64,000 nucleotides of DNA. Origin: Algoriphagus sp. Its GTDB lineage: Bacteria > Bacteroidota > Bacteroidia > Cytophagales > Cyclobacteriaceae. The stretch's first letter is position 1, and every line of letters begins with the position of its first letter. Positions 1 through 8,531 of this stretch are shown here, in pieces. The notes beneath the pieces were generated by a model, which was not told the origin of the DNA, made no database searches, and worked only from the letters and a program-made list of their open reading frames with translations. The translations under genes and the position numbers were made by a program. The stretch is from the NCBI GenBank assembly GCA_029945945.1, contig JAQSDM010000005.1, positions 434,001-498,000 of the forward strand. Direction: 5' to 3'.

Positions 1-45
1 GGACTTTGCTTTTCTGTAATTTCAGGCAGTAACCAAACCTGATCT

Positions 46-909
46 ATGCGCTATCTGACTGTTTTTGCTCTGGTGTTTTTCTTTTTCGCAGAAGCGAAAT
101 CTTCTGCCTTAGACACACTTTACGCCACTTCAATAGCGATCAAAGAAATCAGCAATCCTAAGCTGGAGGAAATCAGCGGAATGGCTTTTGGGAAACTGAA
201 TCCCGGATTGATCTATGTTCACACGGATAGCGGAGGGGAATCTGCCGTTTATATTCTGGATTCTTTGGGAAAAGAATTTGGCAAAATCACCCTTCTTGGA
301 GTGGAAAACCGCGATTGGGAAGATATGGCAGTGGGTCCGGGTGCCGATGGACAATCCTATATCTACGTGGGAGATATTGGAGACAACCTTGCTCAACACG
401 CTGAAATAACTGTTTTTAGAATTCCAGAACCCAAAGTCATTCTTCCGGATATGGAGATTTCTCCTGAGCAAGTAACCCTGATTTATCCCGGAGGTGCCAG
501 GGATGCGGAAACTTTGCTGGTGGATCCGATCACAGCTGATCTTTTTATCCTTTCCAAAAGAGACAGCGTAAACACCGTCTATCGATTGGCGGCGGAGGAT
601 TTTGGAGAAGGAAAAGCAACTTTGGAGGAACTCGGGAAATTGCCTTTCACTAGTTCAACCGGTGGTGATATTTCGCAGGATGGAAGCCAAATCCTGATCA
701 AAAATTACTTTGCGGTTTATCATTGGGAAAGAAAATCGGGAGAATCCATTTCGCAGGCTTTGCTAAGATCTCCCGTAAAATTGCCTTATATACCCGAACC
801 GCAAGGTGAGGCGATCAGCTTTCAACCGGACGGTGAAGGGTATTATACGATAAGCGAAAAGCGATTTAACATGATTCCCGTTCTATATAGATATCCTGCA
901 ATCCGCTAA
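46..909 (+). CDS. Exported propeller-like protein, function unknown
   Basis: This 287-residue protein begins with a short hydrophobic signal peptide (about residues 1-20), so it should be exported to the periplasm or outer membrane. The rest reads as repeated beta strands. It carries the motifs EISGMAFG, ENRDWEDMA and YVGDIGDN, which give the impression of a beta-propeller that binds a metal or phosphate-like ligand. I cannot assign a reaction. It ends 3 bp before the CtlX-type hydrolase gene, so the two are probably co-transcribed. The ATG at 46 directly precedes the signal peptide and is the natural start. The fold call is inference from strand-like repeats; existence of the gene is well supported by length and signal sequence. 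Confidence 0.8.
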   Translation: MRYLTVFALVFFFFAEAKSSALDTLYATSIAIKEISNPKLEEISGMAFGKLNPGLIYVHTDSGGESAVYILDSLGKEFGKITLLGVENRDWEDMAVGPGADGQSYIYVGDIGDNLAQHAEITVFRIPEPKVILPDMEISPEQVTLIYPGGARDAETLLVDPITADLFILSKRDSVNTVYRLAAEDFGEGKATLEELGKLPFTSSTGGDISQDGSQILIKNYFAVYHWERKSGESISQALLRSPVKLPYIPEPQGEAISFQPDGEGYYTISEKRFNMIPVLYRYPAIR

Positions 910-912
910 ATC

Positions 913-1845
913 ATGCAAACTTCCTCCACGATATTGATGGTCCGACCAGCGAATTTTGGGTTCAATCCCGAAACCGCTGAGAACAATTTTTACCAGCAAA
1001 CGGATGCCCGATCTTCTGAGATTATCAGGGAATTGGCCAGAACTGAGTTTGATGGATTTGTAGCGATGCTAAGAGATCAGGGAGTGGAGGTTATAGTTAT
1101 TGATGATACTTCTTCGCCGTTAAAAACGGATGCAGTTTTTCCCAACAATTGGTTCAGCACCCATTCAGATGGGAAATTGATTTTATATCCGATGTTTTCA
1201 CCGATGAGAAGACTTGAACGGAGAAAGGATCTGATCGAGCAGTTAATGAATCTCGGTTTTCGGGTGCAGGAAATTGTGGATCTGAGTTTTTTTGAGGAGC
1301 ATCACCAATATCTGGAAGGTACCGGAAGCATGGTGATGGATCATCAGGCAAAAATCATTTACGCCTGCTATTCTGTGCGAACCCATCCTGTTCCGCTTGG
1401 ATATCTGGCAAAAATATTAGGATATAAAGTTGTCGCTTTCGATGCGGTGCAAGAAGTCAATGGGGAATTCAGTCCGATTTATCACACCAATGTGATGATG
1501 CACATCGGGACGGATTTGGCGGTTATTTGCTTGGAAAGTATTGCAAAAACTGCCGAGCGACAACTTGTTCAGGAATCGTTGACCAAGTCTGGAAAAAAAG
1601 TGGTTCCGATCACGGCAAAGCAGAAATTCAACTTTGCCGGAAATATGCTGGAAGTGGGGAATGATGGAGGAGAAAAGTTTACCGTGATGTCCCAAACGGC
1701 ACTTGATTCGCTGAATGTCGGGCAGATTCAATTGATCGAAAAATACACGACCATCATCAGTCCTTCTATTCCCACGATCGAGAAACTCGGCGGTGGAAGT
1801 GCCAGATGCATGATGGCTGAGATTTTTTTACCGAAAGGAAAGTGA
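913..1845 (+). CDS. ctlX: CtlX-type citrulline/arginine-deiminase-fold hydrolase
   Basis: The 310-residue protein belongs to the pentein (amidinotransferase / arginine deiminase) fold. Its N-terminus, VRPANFGFNPETAENNF, is characteristic of the Bacteroidota CtlX citrulline-utilisation hydrolase group. Likely active-site residues are D73, the FPNNWFSTH segment (76-84), E135 in LEGTG, H191 in YHTNVM and the C-terminal nucleophile C299 in GGGSARC. The family hydrolyses guanidino or ureido groups; the exact substrate here (citrulline, a dimethylarginine-like compound or another) is inferred. No signal peptide is present, so it acts in the cytoplasm. It follows the exported propeller-like protein by 3 bp on the same strand. 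Confidence 0.8.
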   Translation: MQTSSTILMVRPANFGFNPETAENNFYQQTDARSSEIIRELARTEFDGFVAMLRDQGVEVIVIDDTSSPLKTDAVFPNNWFSTHSDGKLILYPMFSPMRRLERRKDLIEQLMNLGFRVQEIVDLSFFEEHHQYLEGTGSMVMDHQAKIIYACYSVRTHPVPLGYLAKILGYKVVAFDAVQEVNGEFSPIYHTNVMMHIGTDLAVICLESIAKTAERQLVQESLTKSGKKVVPITAKQKFNFAGNMLEVGNDGGEKFTVMSQTALDSLNVGQIQLIEKYTTIISPSIPTIEKLGGGSARCMMAEIFLPKGK

Positions 1846-2226
1846 TCAGTTTTCAGTCACATTATTCAGTTGGAGCCGATTTAAATCGTCCGTACCAATG
1901 GGACTTTTTATGATTTTTCCGGTTTCTCAGTCCAGAAGTTAAAACCTTTGGTTAATTTATCGACCATCCCTTACGGGATTTCAAACAGAAACAAGAATTC
2001 TAGTGCCATGGGCACGACCGATTATTTTGCCGGGTGATTTATCGCCTGGCAAAATGAAAAAACAGAAAGAAAAATGCCGTAGGCATGGGCGATTTCAACG
2101 GTCGGGCAAGTGTTGATAATTATTGCTTCAACCATCCTGAATTGATCACAAAAAAACCGCTAGTGATTCCACTAACGGCTTCAAAGAAACTGATCAGACG
2201 CTTATTGCTGTTACTGCCAAATGATC
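1846..2226. repeat. Gene-free stretch with a composite of short palindromes
   Basis: No coding region is seen in these 381 bases. Four small inverted repeats lie within 120 bp: ATCCC-TTAC-GGGAT (1966-1979), TGCC-ATG-GGCA (2004-2014), a long hairpin with a 14-base stem and TTTA loop (2024-2055, pairing ATTTTGCC with GGCAAAAT), and TGCC-GTA-GGCA (2075-2085). The arrangement resembles interspersed palindromic elements found between genes in many Bacteroidota. It lies between convergent ctlX and purB. No T-run follows the stems, so a classical terminator role is doubtful. Confidence 0.6.
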
Positions 2227-3570
2227 TTAAATTCCGGTATAATTAAATGGACTGATTGCACTCAATTCAGCTTTCAGCTCAGCTGAAATTGGAAGATTTG
2301 AGATGAAAACTGAGATTGATTCTTCGGTGATTTTGGCGTTGGTTCGGGTGAGATCTTTCAGCGCTTCGTAAGGTTTTGGGAAGCCTTCTCTTCTCAACAC
2401 GGTCTGAATAGCCTCGGCGACTACTGCCCAGTTATCATCCAAATCTGCATGAATTGCGGCTTCATTGAGTTCCAGTTTTCCCAGTCCTTTTTGAAGGGAT
2501 TCCAGAGAAATCAACATATGTCCAAGCGGCACGCCGATGATCCGGAGCACGGTGCTATCGGTCAGGTCACGCTGCAATCTTGAGATCGGAAGCTTGGCAG
2601 CAAGATGCTCCAAAAGTGCATTCGCAATTCCCAGATTTCCTTCTGCATTTTCAAAATCAATCGGGTTTACTTTATGCGGCATGGCAGAAGATCCGATTTC
2701 TCCGGCTTTGATTTTCTGCTTGAAATAGTTCATCGCCACGTACTGCCAAACGTCTTTAGAGAGGTCCAAAAGGATCGTGTTGATCCGCTTCAATCCGTCA
2801 AAAATCGCTGCCAGATTATCGTAATGCTCGATTTGTGTCGTGGGAAAGCTACGCTCCAATCCCAGATAGTTGCTCACAAAATTGGAGGCAAACGCATTCC
2901 AATCAATCGCAGGATAAGCTACTTTATGTGCATTCAGATTGCCGGTTGCTCCGCCAAATTTGCCGGAGAAAGGTACCTGCTCCAATAGCTCCACCTGATT
3001 TTTCAGACGAACCACAAACACTTCGATTTCTTTGCCTAATCGGGTGGGAGAGGCTGGCTGACCGTGAGTTTTGGCAAGCATTGGAATAGCTTTCCATTCT
3101 TCCGCAAGGTCCGACAAACGCTCGATGACTTCCTCCAGAAGTGGCATGATCACTTCATGCAAACCGGTTTTCAGCATCAGCGGAGTTGCGGTATTGTTGA
3201 TGTCCTGCGAAGTCAAGCCGAAGTGGATGAATTCTTTGTATGCTTCCAAACCGAGCTGGTCAAACTTTTCCTTCAGGAAATATTCAACCGCTTTCACATC
3301 GTGGTTGGTGATTTTTTCAGTGGCTTTGATAGTTTCCGCATCTGCCAAAGTGAAATTCTTCACCAAAGCTCTCAACTTTCCAAAAAGTCCGTGATCAAAA
3401 TCTGCCAACTGAGGCAAAGGCAACTCGCAAAGCGCAATGAAATATTCTACTTCTACATGAACCCGGTATTGGATCAAGGCAAACTCAGAAAAATAGGCTC
3501 GAAGCGGGGCAGTTTTGCCGGCGTAGCGACCGTCTATTGAGCTTACTGCCGTCAATGCATTTAATTCCAT
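2227..3570 (-). CDS. purB: Adenylosuccinate lyase
   Basis: PurB catalyses two fumarate-releasing steps of purine synthesis: SAICAR to AICAR, and adenylosuccinate to AMP, in the cytoplasm. The protein carries the family signature SSAMPHKVNPIDFENAEGN, a flexible catalytic loop, and the active-site segment KTHGQPASPTRLGKE. Length (447 residues from the chosen start) and the N-terminus MELNALTAVSSIDGRY match the Escherichia coli-type subgroup. The open frame extends nine residues further upstream, but the ATG at 3570 gives the conserved N-terminus and is preferred. It is a single gene convergent with ctlX; no operon partner is seen. Confidence 0.95.
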   Translation of the reverse strand: MELNALTAVSSIDGRYAGKTAPLRAYFSEFALIQYRVHVEVEYFIALCELPLPQLADFDHGLFGKLRALVKNFTLADAETIKATEKITNHDVKAVEYFLKEKFDQLGLEAYKEFIHFGLTSQDINNTATPLMLKTGLHEVIMPLLEEVIERLSDLAEEWKAIPMLAKTHGQPASPTRLGKEIEVFVVRLKNQVELLEQVPFSGKFGGATGNLNAHKVAYPAIDWNAFASNFVSNYLGLERSFPTTQIEHYDNLAAIFDGLKRINTILLDLSKDVWQYVAMNYFKQKIKAGEIGSSAMPHKVNPIDFENAEGNLGIANALLEHLAAKLPISRLQRDLTDSTVLRIIGVPLGHMLISLESLQKGLGKLELNEAAIHADLDDNWAVVAEAIQTVLRREGFPKPYEALKDLTRTNAKITEESISVFISNLPISAELKAELSAISPFNYTGI

Positions 3571-3785
3571 GGTATTGTTTGTTGTTTTGCTGCGCAAAGA
3601 AATTTGATCCTCAGGCTCATCCTGAATTTTAATAAGCGTGCAATTTAGGTTTTTGAGGTCAAAATCGGATTGCCGGACTTAGTATTTCCGGATAAATAAA
3701 ACGATCTCCCCCAAACTCATTTTAGAGATTTAAGGTTAAGTCAGGGAAATTCGCTGCAGTTCGATCAATTATTGAACTTTGGGGT

Positions 3786-3793
3786 TAATTTTG
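3786..3793 (+). promoter_or_regulatory. Putative -7 promoter box of the reductase gene
   Basis: TAATTTTG is an exact match to the Bacteroidota -7 consensus TAnnTTTG. It lies 34 bp upstream of the ATG at 3827. A weak -33-like TTCG sits near 3759-3762. If it is used, transcription starts near 3800, which makes the upstream in-frame TTG at 3779 impossible as a start codon. Confidence 0.4.
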
Positions 3794-3826
3794 CAGCCGA
3801 AAAGACACGTAAAGAGATTATTCCGA

Positions 3827-4930
3827 ATGTTCAATCTATTTAAGAAAAAGAAGGAAGAGGTAAAGCCTAATCAGTTTTTACCACTGAAAGTGAGGGAGGT
3901 AGTAAGAGAAACGGCAGATACTGTCAGCTTGTATTTTGAGCAGCCGGAGCCTTATCTGGATTATAAGCCAGGCCAATTTTTAACGATTGTAATGGAGTTT
4001 GATGGCAAAGAGCAACGTAGATCTTATAGCCTCTGCACCTCTCCGTTTGTAGATCCATTTCCCGGCATTTCGGTGAAAAGAGTACCCGGAGGCCTTTTCT
4101 CAAATTTTTTAGCAGGGAAAATATTCCCGGGTAAAACGATCAATGTCCTTCGGCCTTTAGGAAATTTCACCACGGAATTTCATTCAAAAAATAAGCGTCA
4201 CTTGTTTCTGATAGCCGGAGGTAGCGGAATTACACCGATGTTGGGAATTCTGAAATCTGCTTTGATCAATGAACCTGAATCCAAGGTGACTTTACTTTAC
4301 TCTAGCAGAAATCAGGACCAGATAATTTTCAAAAAGGCATTGGAAGAGCTGGAATCCAAGAATCCGGATCGTCTCAAAGTAATTCATAATCTTAGCCAGC
4401 CTGCTGCCGGTTGGCACGGTCTGAAAGGGCGTTTGGTAAAAGAAACTGTTCTTGAATTGGCAGGAAAAGCAGAAGCTGAAACTGAATTCAAAAAGGAATA
4501 TTTCATCTGCGGTCCTGAGGGAATCATGGACGCTTCACTTGCGGCTCTTGAAAGCCTGGGTGTTTCCAAGGATATCATCCATCGTGAAAGCTTCTATTCT
4601 GCAGCCGCAGACAAAGCGCATGATGCAGCCGTTAAGGGCAAGATCTCGGGAATTTTGACACGGGATGTAAAAGTAATTCTGGACGGAGAGGAACATTTGG
4701 TTACAGTGTCTCCGGACAAAACGATCCTGGAATCAGGACTCGCCATGGATCTCAGCATGCCATACAGTTGCCAAAGTGGCTTATGCACCGCATGCAGAGG
4801 CAAACTTTTAAGTGGACAGGTGAAGATGGATGAGGATGCAGGACTGAGCGAAAAAGAAATTGCAGCAGGTTACATTCTGTGTTGTGTTTCCAGACCTTTG
4901 ACCGATGATGTCAAAGTTAATATTGAATAA
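3827..4930 (+). CDS. Ferredoxin-NAD(P)H reductase-like flavin/2Fe-2S oxidoreductase
   Basis: The protein (367 residues from this ATG) has the layout of PaaE/benzoate-dioxygenase-reductase-type enzymes: an FAD-binding barrel with RRSYSLCTS, an NAD(P)-binding domain with LIAGGSGITPM and YFICGPEG, and a C-terminal plant-type 2Fe-2S ferredoxin domain with PYSCQSGLCTAC. The cluster cysteines fit C-x4-C-x2-C plus a late cysteine in the LCC pair near the C-terminus. It should pass electrons from NAD(P)H through FAD to the iron-sulfur cluster and an unknown acceptor. No oxygenase gene is adjacent, so the partner is unknown. The frame extends to a TTG at 3779, but that lies upstream of a promoter box, so the ATG at 3827 is preferred. 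Confidence 0.85.
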   Translation: MFNLFKKKKEEVKPNQFLPLKVREVVRETADTVSLYFEQPEPYLDYKPGQFLTIVMEFDGKEQRRSYSLCTSPFVDPFPGISVKRVPGGLFSNFLAGKIFPGKTINVLRPLGNFTTEFHSKNKRHLFLIAGGSGITPMLGILKSALINEPESKVTLLYSSRNQDQIIFKKALEELESKNPDRLKVIHNLSQPAAGWHGLKGRLVKETVLELAGKAEAETEFKKEYFICGPEGIMDASLAALESLGVSKDIIHRESFYSAAADKAHDAAVKGKISGILTRDVKVILDGEEHLVTVSPDKTILESGLAMDLSMPYSCQSGLCTACRGKLLSGQVKMDEDAGLSEKEIAAGYILCCVSRPLTDDVKVNIE

Positions 4931-4987
4931 TTAGAAAGGTAAATACGCTTATATACCAGTAGTCCAATTTTCTTTAGGTAACTGGCT

Positions 4988-5014
4988 GGAAGACCGATGA
5001 CCGAAGACCGAAGA
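4988..5014. repeat. Short tandem repeat of ACCGAAG-like units
   Basis: GAAGACCGATG-ACCGAAG-ACCGAAG is a short imperfect tandem array in the 170-bp gap downstream of the reductase. Similar GACCGA-rich strings occur between genes in Bacteroidota. There is no sign that it encodes anything. Confidence 0.4.
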
Positions 5015-5103
5015 AATCCAAAATCAAACGTTCCCCTGGATTTTTATAGTTTAAAAAAACAAGTGGTAAGATTGCCGATATACCTATAATTAAACTCCCA
5101 ATT

Positions 5104-5592
5104 TTGGAAATTCAAGATCTTAGAAAAATATACAGACAAACTGAGCAACGTTCAACAATCGTTATGCTTGTGGCATTACCGGTTTTTGGAATAATCTATT
5201 TGTTCTTTGAATCAGGAAAAAAATTGATGGAAGTGCCTGAGATTCCTGAATTTTTGGTTTGGCTTTTGGCTTCAATTTGCGGTGTTGGTTTGATCTTACA
5301 ATACTTCCTGTTTAGTCAAAAAATAAAGCTCACCTTCGAAAAAGATGAGCTTTTGGAAAAAGTAAAAATCTACTCCCAGGCTACCAATCAGCGGTATCTT
5401 ATCCTGCTACTGGCATCCTTGGTAAGTTCATTAGGTTTGTTATTGAGTAAGAATCCCATTTTCACACTTTTTTTTGCGATTGTTCTCGTTTTTTTTTCGA
5501 TGGCTAAGCCAACTCCGGATCGATTGGCAAGGCTGATGAAATTGAAAAAGGAGGACAGAGAATTGATTCGTACGGCTTCCCGGCCTGAATAA
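5104..5592 (+). CDS. Small four-helix membrane protein, unknown function
   Basis: This 162-residue protein has hydrophobic segments at about residues 18-36, 48-68, 95-112 and 114-132, separated by charged loops, and should be an inner-membrane protein. The C-terminus is charged (KLKKEDRELIRTA) and probably cytoplasmic. I recognise no family. The only usable start is TTG at 5104; no ATG or GTG lies upstream in frame, and the first internal Met (residue 21) would remove part of the first helix. It runs convergent to the DUF4097 gene, with a shared terminator between them. Confidence 0.65.
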   Translation: MEIQDLRKIYRQTEQRSTIVMLVALPVFGIIYLFFESGKKLMEVPEIPEFLVWLLASICGVGLILQYFLFSQKIKLTFEKDELLEKVKIYSQATNQRYLILLLASLVSSLGLLLSKNPIFTLFFAIVLVFFSMAKPTPDRLARLMKLKKEDRELIRTASRPE

Positions 5593-5603
5593 TCGGTTTT
5601 GGG

Positions 5604-5655
5604 AAAAGGGATCAGGAAGTTTATTTACCCAATCCCTAATCCCTGATTCCTTTTT
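5604..5655. terminator. Bidirectional terminator hairpin
   Basis: AAAAGGGATCAGG (5604-5616) pairs with CCTGATTCCTTTT (5642-5654) with one G-T wobble, and the stem is flanked by A- and T-rich ends. It sits between the convergent membrane protein (ends 5592) and the DUF4097 gene (stop at 5654-5656) and could stop transcription from both sides. The 25-base loop is long, so strength is uncertain. Confidence 0.55.
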
Positions 5656-6580
5656 AATTCTCAATCGTAATATTTCCTGAAGAAATCGATCCTCTCACCC
5701 ATGAGGCGGCACCATTGTCGATCTCAAGATTTTTACCTGTATTAGTTCCACCAACTTTCAGATTCCCGGAGGAAGCACTTAAGGAGAAATTGAAGGCTTT
5801 CAAATCGGAAGGTGTCTGAATTCTGAAGTTACCGGAAGTACCGTTTAATCTGGTGTTTGGGCCTAAGCCTGAATTTTCAGCACGGATATTCCCGGAGGTA
5901 AATTTGAGTGAGCCCAACGTTCCAATGTTTGTCAGCTTGGCATTTCCTGAGGTAAGTGTTACGCTGAGTTCGCCTGAGATTTGGTCAGCTGTCAGAGAGC
6001 CACTAGTGGATTCATAATCTACATTTCCTTTGACGTTCAAAATATCAGCATTTCCGGAAGTTACACCAGCCACTACATTTCCCTCAACTCCATTTATGTT
6101 CAGACTGCCTGAAGAGGCTCTGATGGATAAGTCTCCCTTGATTTCACTCGCACTGATCCTTCCGGAAGATACTCTCAGGTTAGTTGTTTCATTGATCACG
6201 TTGGCCACAGTCATGCTTCCAGAGCTGCTTTTCAAATCCAATACAATGGAAGCCGGGCCTGAAATCCTGATGTATCCTTTGTTTTTGGTGTTCCAGTTGT
6301 AGTTGTTTTGTTTTCGCTCATGGGTGATTTTTAATACATCACCAATGGTCACAAAAATAATGTCCTGATCCGAGTCATTGGATTCGAGATATGCTTCCAC
6401 ATCAACCGCAGAACCTGAACCTCCCTGATAGCTTACTTCCAGCCATCCACCATCGACTTCGATTTTCTTGATGTTGGGGTAGTTCTTCTTGGCATCTACC
6501 AATACATTTTGTGCAAAACTGACTCCCGCCAAAAGGATCAGGGCGAGTGTCAATGCGAGTTTGTTGTAAAGAGTTTTCAT
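5654..6580 (-). CDS. DUF4097-family exported beta-helix-like protein
   Basis: The 308-residue protein has a signal peptide (residues 1-23, ending in SFAQ). It then carries repeated short strands built on SSG/TSGN motifs, such as LKSSSGSM, VTSGNADI and FTSGNIRA, typical of the DUF4097 putative adhesin fold (a right-handed beta helix). Such proteins are found on the cell envelope of Bacteroidota, often downstream of ECF sigma or anti-sigma genes; their role is unknown. It is the last gene of a minus-strand run that begins with the ECF sigma factor at 9873, 15 bp after the preceding gene. Family call is good; adhesin function is unproven. Confidence 0.8.
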   Translation of the reverse strand: MKTLYNKLALTLALILLAGVSFAQNVLVDAKKNYPNIKKIEVDGGWLEVSYQGGSGSAVDVEAYLESNDSDQDIIFVTIGDVLKITHERKQNNYNWNTKNKGYIRISGPASIVLDLKSSSGSMTVANVINETTNLRVSSGRISASEIKGDLSIRASSGSLNINGVEGNVVAGVTSGNADILNVKGNVDYESTSGSLTADQISGELSVTLTSGNAKLTNIGTLGSLKFTSGNIRAENSGLGPNTRLNGTSGNFRIQTPSDLKAFNFSLSASSGNLKVGGTNTGKNLEIDNGAASWVRGSISSGNITIEN

Positions 6581-6595
6581 TATAGCTGAGTTAAA

Positions 6596-7396
6596 TTAGT
6601 TGAATATTACTCCAAAGCTCATTGCCTGCATTTCCGGGCCTTTTCCTGGCTGAAAGAGGTCATTGAGGTCATAGTTGAAAAAAAGGTCTATTTCTTTGCC
6701 TACTCCGATTTCTCCCCGAAGGCCATATCGGAAATTTTCTATGTACATGTTCGATTTTTCGAAAAGCTTGACTTCTTCTCCTTCGGCATCATCGTAGACA
6801 AATTTTCCTCGTCCTCCGATCCTGTAGCCCACATATCCTCCGGCTCCTATTCTCAGATTTCCATCATTGGTCTGTATAGAAGGTACCAGCGTGAAATTGA
6901 CGAAGGAAGCCGAGATTTTGGATTTGGTACCCACGCCTTCGTTAAATTCCTGCCATTCGATACCATCGGGAGTTTTTACTGCAATGAGGTCAGTGTCCTC
7001 CAATTTGAAATTGTACCAGCTGACGCCCAAATAAGATTTGATGTGAAAGTTTTTGGAAGGCTTCCAGGTTCCTGTCGTATTCAACCCCACATACCAGCTT
7101 CCCCAGGGTTTCACTTCCGGAGCGCCTTTGTCCACCGGCCAGATATTAATCCCTACTTCTGGTTCAAAATTGGTTTCAAATTTTCCGGATTTTTGCTTGT
7201 GGTATTGATCCTCGTTTTCAGTCTCCCATTCGTAGGATTTTGACCCATTTTCGTTCAAAATCACATACCAGGTATGGCCAAATGCCTTGTGAACTTTTTT
7301 TACCTGATTCTCAGAAGAGTCTGATTCACTGGTTTGTGCAAATAGGGGTGTTGCTAAAAAGCAGAAAAGAAGGATTCCAGTTAAGTATTTTTTCAT
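6596..7396 (-). CDS. Outer-membrane beta-barrel-like protein, paralogue of the upstream gene
   Basis: The 266-residue protein has a signal peptide (about 1-20, ending LFAQ) and an alternating hydrophobic/polar pattern rich in aromatic residues and glycine, as in a small outer-membrane barrel. It is clearly related to the 347-residue protein upstream: both contain WGSW.VGLN, a YNFK.E segment, ENFRYG.RGE.GVG and a C-terminal YDLN.LFQ.GKGPE followed by SFGV/TFGV and a terminal phenylalanine. It lacks the long N-terminal periplasmic extension of its paralogue. It is the fourth gene of the ECF sigma operon. No function is known to me. Confidence 0.75.
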   Translation of the reverse strand: MKKYLTGILLFCFLATPLFAQTSESDSSENQVKKVHKAFGHTWYVILNENGSKSYEWETENEDQYHKQKSGKFETNFEPEVGINIWPVDKGAPEVKPWGSWYVGLNTTGTWKPSKNFHIKSYLGVSWYNFKLEDTDLIAVKTPDGIEWQEFNEGVGTKSKISASFVNFTLVPSIQTNDGNLRIGAGGYVGYRIGGRGKFVYDDAEGEEVKLFEKSNMYIENFRYGLRGEIGVGKEIDLFFNYDLNDLFQPGKGPEMQAMSFGVIFN

Positions 7397-7451
7397 AGTT
7401 GGTTTGAGTTAAAAAGTGAAAGCAGGAGAAGGTTTTTCCTTCCCCCTTGTT

Positions 7452-8495
7452 TTAAAATACTACACCGAACGTGATAGGATTCAGCTCAGGTCCTTTTCCA
7501 TCCTGGAAGAGCTCATTGAGATCGTAGCTGGTGAAGAATTTCACCCGGCCGACTCCCAGTTCACCCCGGATACCGTATCGGAAATTTTCCAGATATAGTC
7601 CGGTTGCTTCTTTGTCTTTACTTCGACCTGAGCCTCCGATTTCTTCATAGACGTACTTGGATTGGCCACCCAGTCTGTATCCTGCATAGGGGCCGGCTGC
7701 AATTCGGAAGCCTTTTCTGCCATTGTCATTCATTTTCCCAAAGTCCAGCTCCAACATAGTCATGGCGGTGATGTAGGAAGAAGATATTTTACTTTTGAAG
7801 CCATCTACATCTGTTCTTTGGATGAATTCAATCTGATCGTCTCCTCTTACAGCCTGGTAGTCTCTGTTTTCAAACTTGAAGTTGTAGAAATGAAAGCCCA
7901 TTCCGAAGTCCCAATAAAAACCCTTGGAGATCCGCTGCGCTGCCATGAAGTTCAAGCCAACTTGCCAGCTTCCCCAACCTTTGACTGCATAAGGATTGTC
8001 TGAGGTTGGAAATTTTCCATTATCGAGGTAGTTGTTTACACCCAGGTCCACATTGAAATAAGTTCTGAAAGAAGGATCTTCATTTTTGCGGGTTCCGGTT
8101 TCCACTTTCACTTTGGTGTTTTCTCCGGATTCATCCACGTACACTCGCACTCCTCCCACATTCACTTCGGTTTCGTTGCCGTCTTCACGGACTTTAACCA
8201 CTTCTTTTACTGACCCGTCACGGCGTTTCACCTCGACGATGGTCAGTTCCCCGGTTTCAGGATTTTGTTCCAGGTCCAGTTCGCTGATGATTTGATTGAT
8301 ATTCATCAGCTTGAGTTTTTCGAAATCCTCTTTGCTGTCTACAATGATTACAACTCTCCCGGATTTCCCGAATTCTACCACTACACTGTCCTTGAGTACA
8401 AGAGTTTCGGTGAGGACCGGGTTTTCTTTCAGGTTATTGGCAAAAGCCACCTGAACCAATGCCATTAGGCAAATTAAAAGCAGGTATTTTTTCAT
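7452..8495 (-). CDS. Outer-membrane beta-barrel-like protein with N-terminal periplasmic domain
   Basis: The protein has 347 residues with a signal peptide (1-19, ending VAFA). About 120 residues follow that are rich in short charged strands (VVVEFGKSGRVVIIVDS, VKRRDGSVKEVVKV), and then a barrel-like region homologous to the 266-residue downstream protein. The shared core includes KGWGSWQVGLN, ENFRYGIRGELGVG and YDLNELFQDGKGPE, ending in GVVF. An outer-membrane location is inferred from the signal peptide and the terminal phenylalanine. It is the third gene of the operon, 36 bp after the anti-sigma-like gene and 55 bp before its paralogue. Tandem duplication followed by loss or gain of the N-terminal domain is likely. 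Confidence 0.75.
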   Translation of the reverse strand: MKKYLLLICLMALVQVAFANNLKENPVLTETLVLKDSVVVEFGKSGRVVIIVDSKEDFEKLKLMNINQIISELDLEQNPETGELTIVEVKRRDGSVKEVVKVREDGNETEVNVGGVRVYVDESGENTKVKVETGTRKNEDPSFRTYFNVDLGVNNYLDNGKFPTSDNPYAVKGWGSWQVGLNFMAAQRISKGFYWDFGMGFHFYNFKFENRDYQAVRGDDQIEFIQRTDVDGFKSKISSSYITAMTMLELDFGKMNDNGRKGFRIAAGPYAGYRLGGQSKYVYEEIGGSGRSKDKEATGLYLENFRYGIRGELGVGRVKFFTSYDLNELFQDGKGPELNPITFGVVF

Positions 8496-8531
8496 TTTTT
8501 GATTCTATTAAAAGAGTGGAGTTGGTCTAGT

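Noticed and set aside
3779..3826. In-frame TTG start 16 codons upstream of the reductase ATG
   Set aside because: The TTG lies upstream of an exact TAnnTTTG promoter box, and the added residues (ILQPKRHVKRLF) are not part of the domain. The ATG at 3827 is preferred.
4988..5014. ACCGAAG tandem units as a CRISPR or phase-variation array
   Set aside because: Only about three imperfect 7-8 base units without spacers; too short for either.
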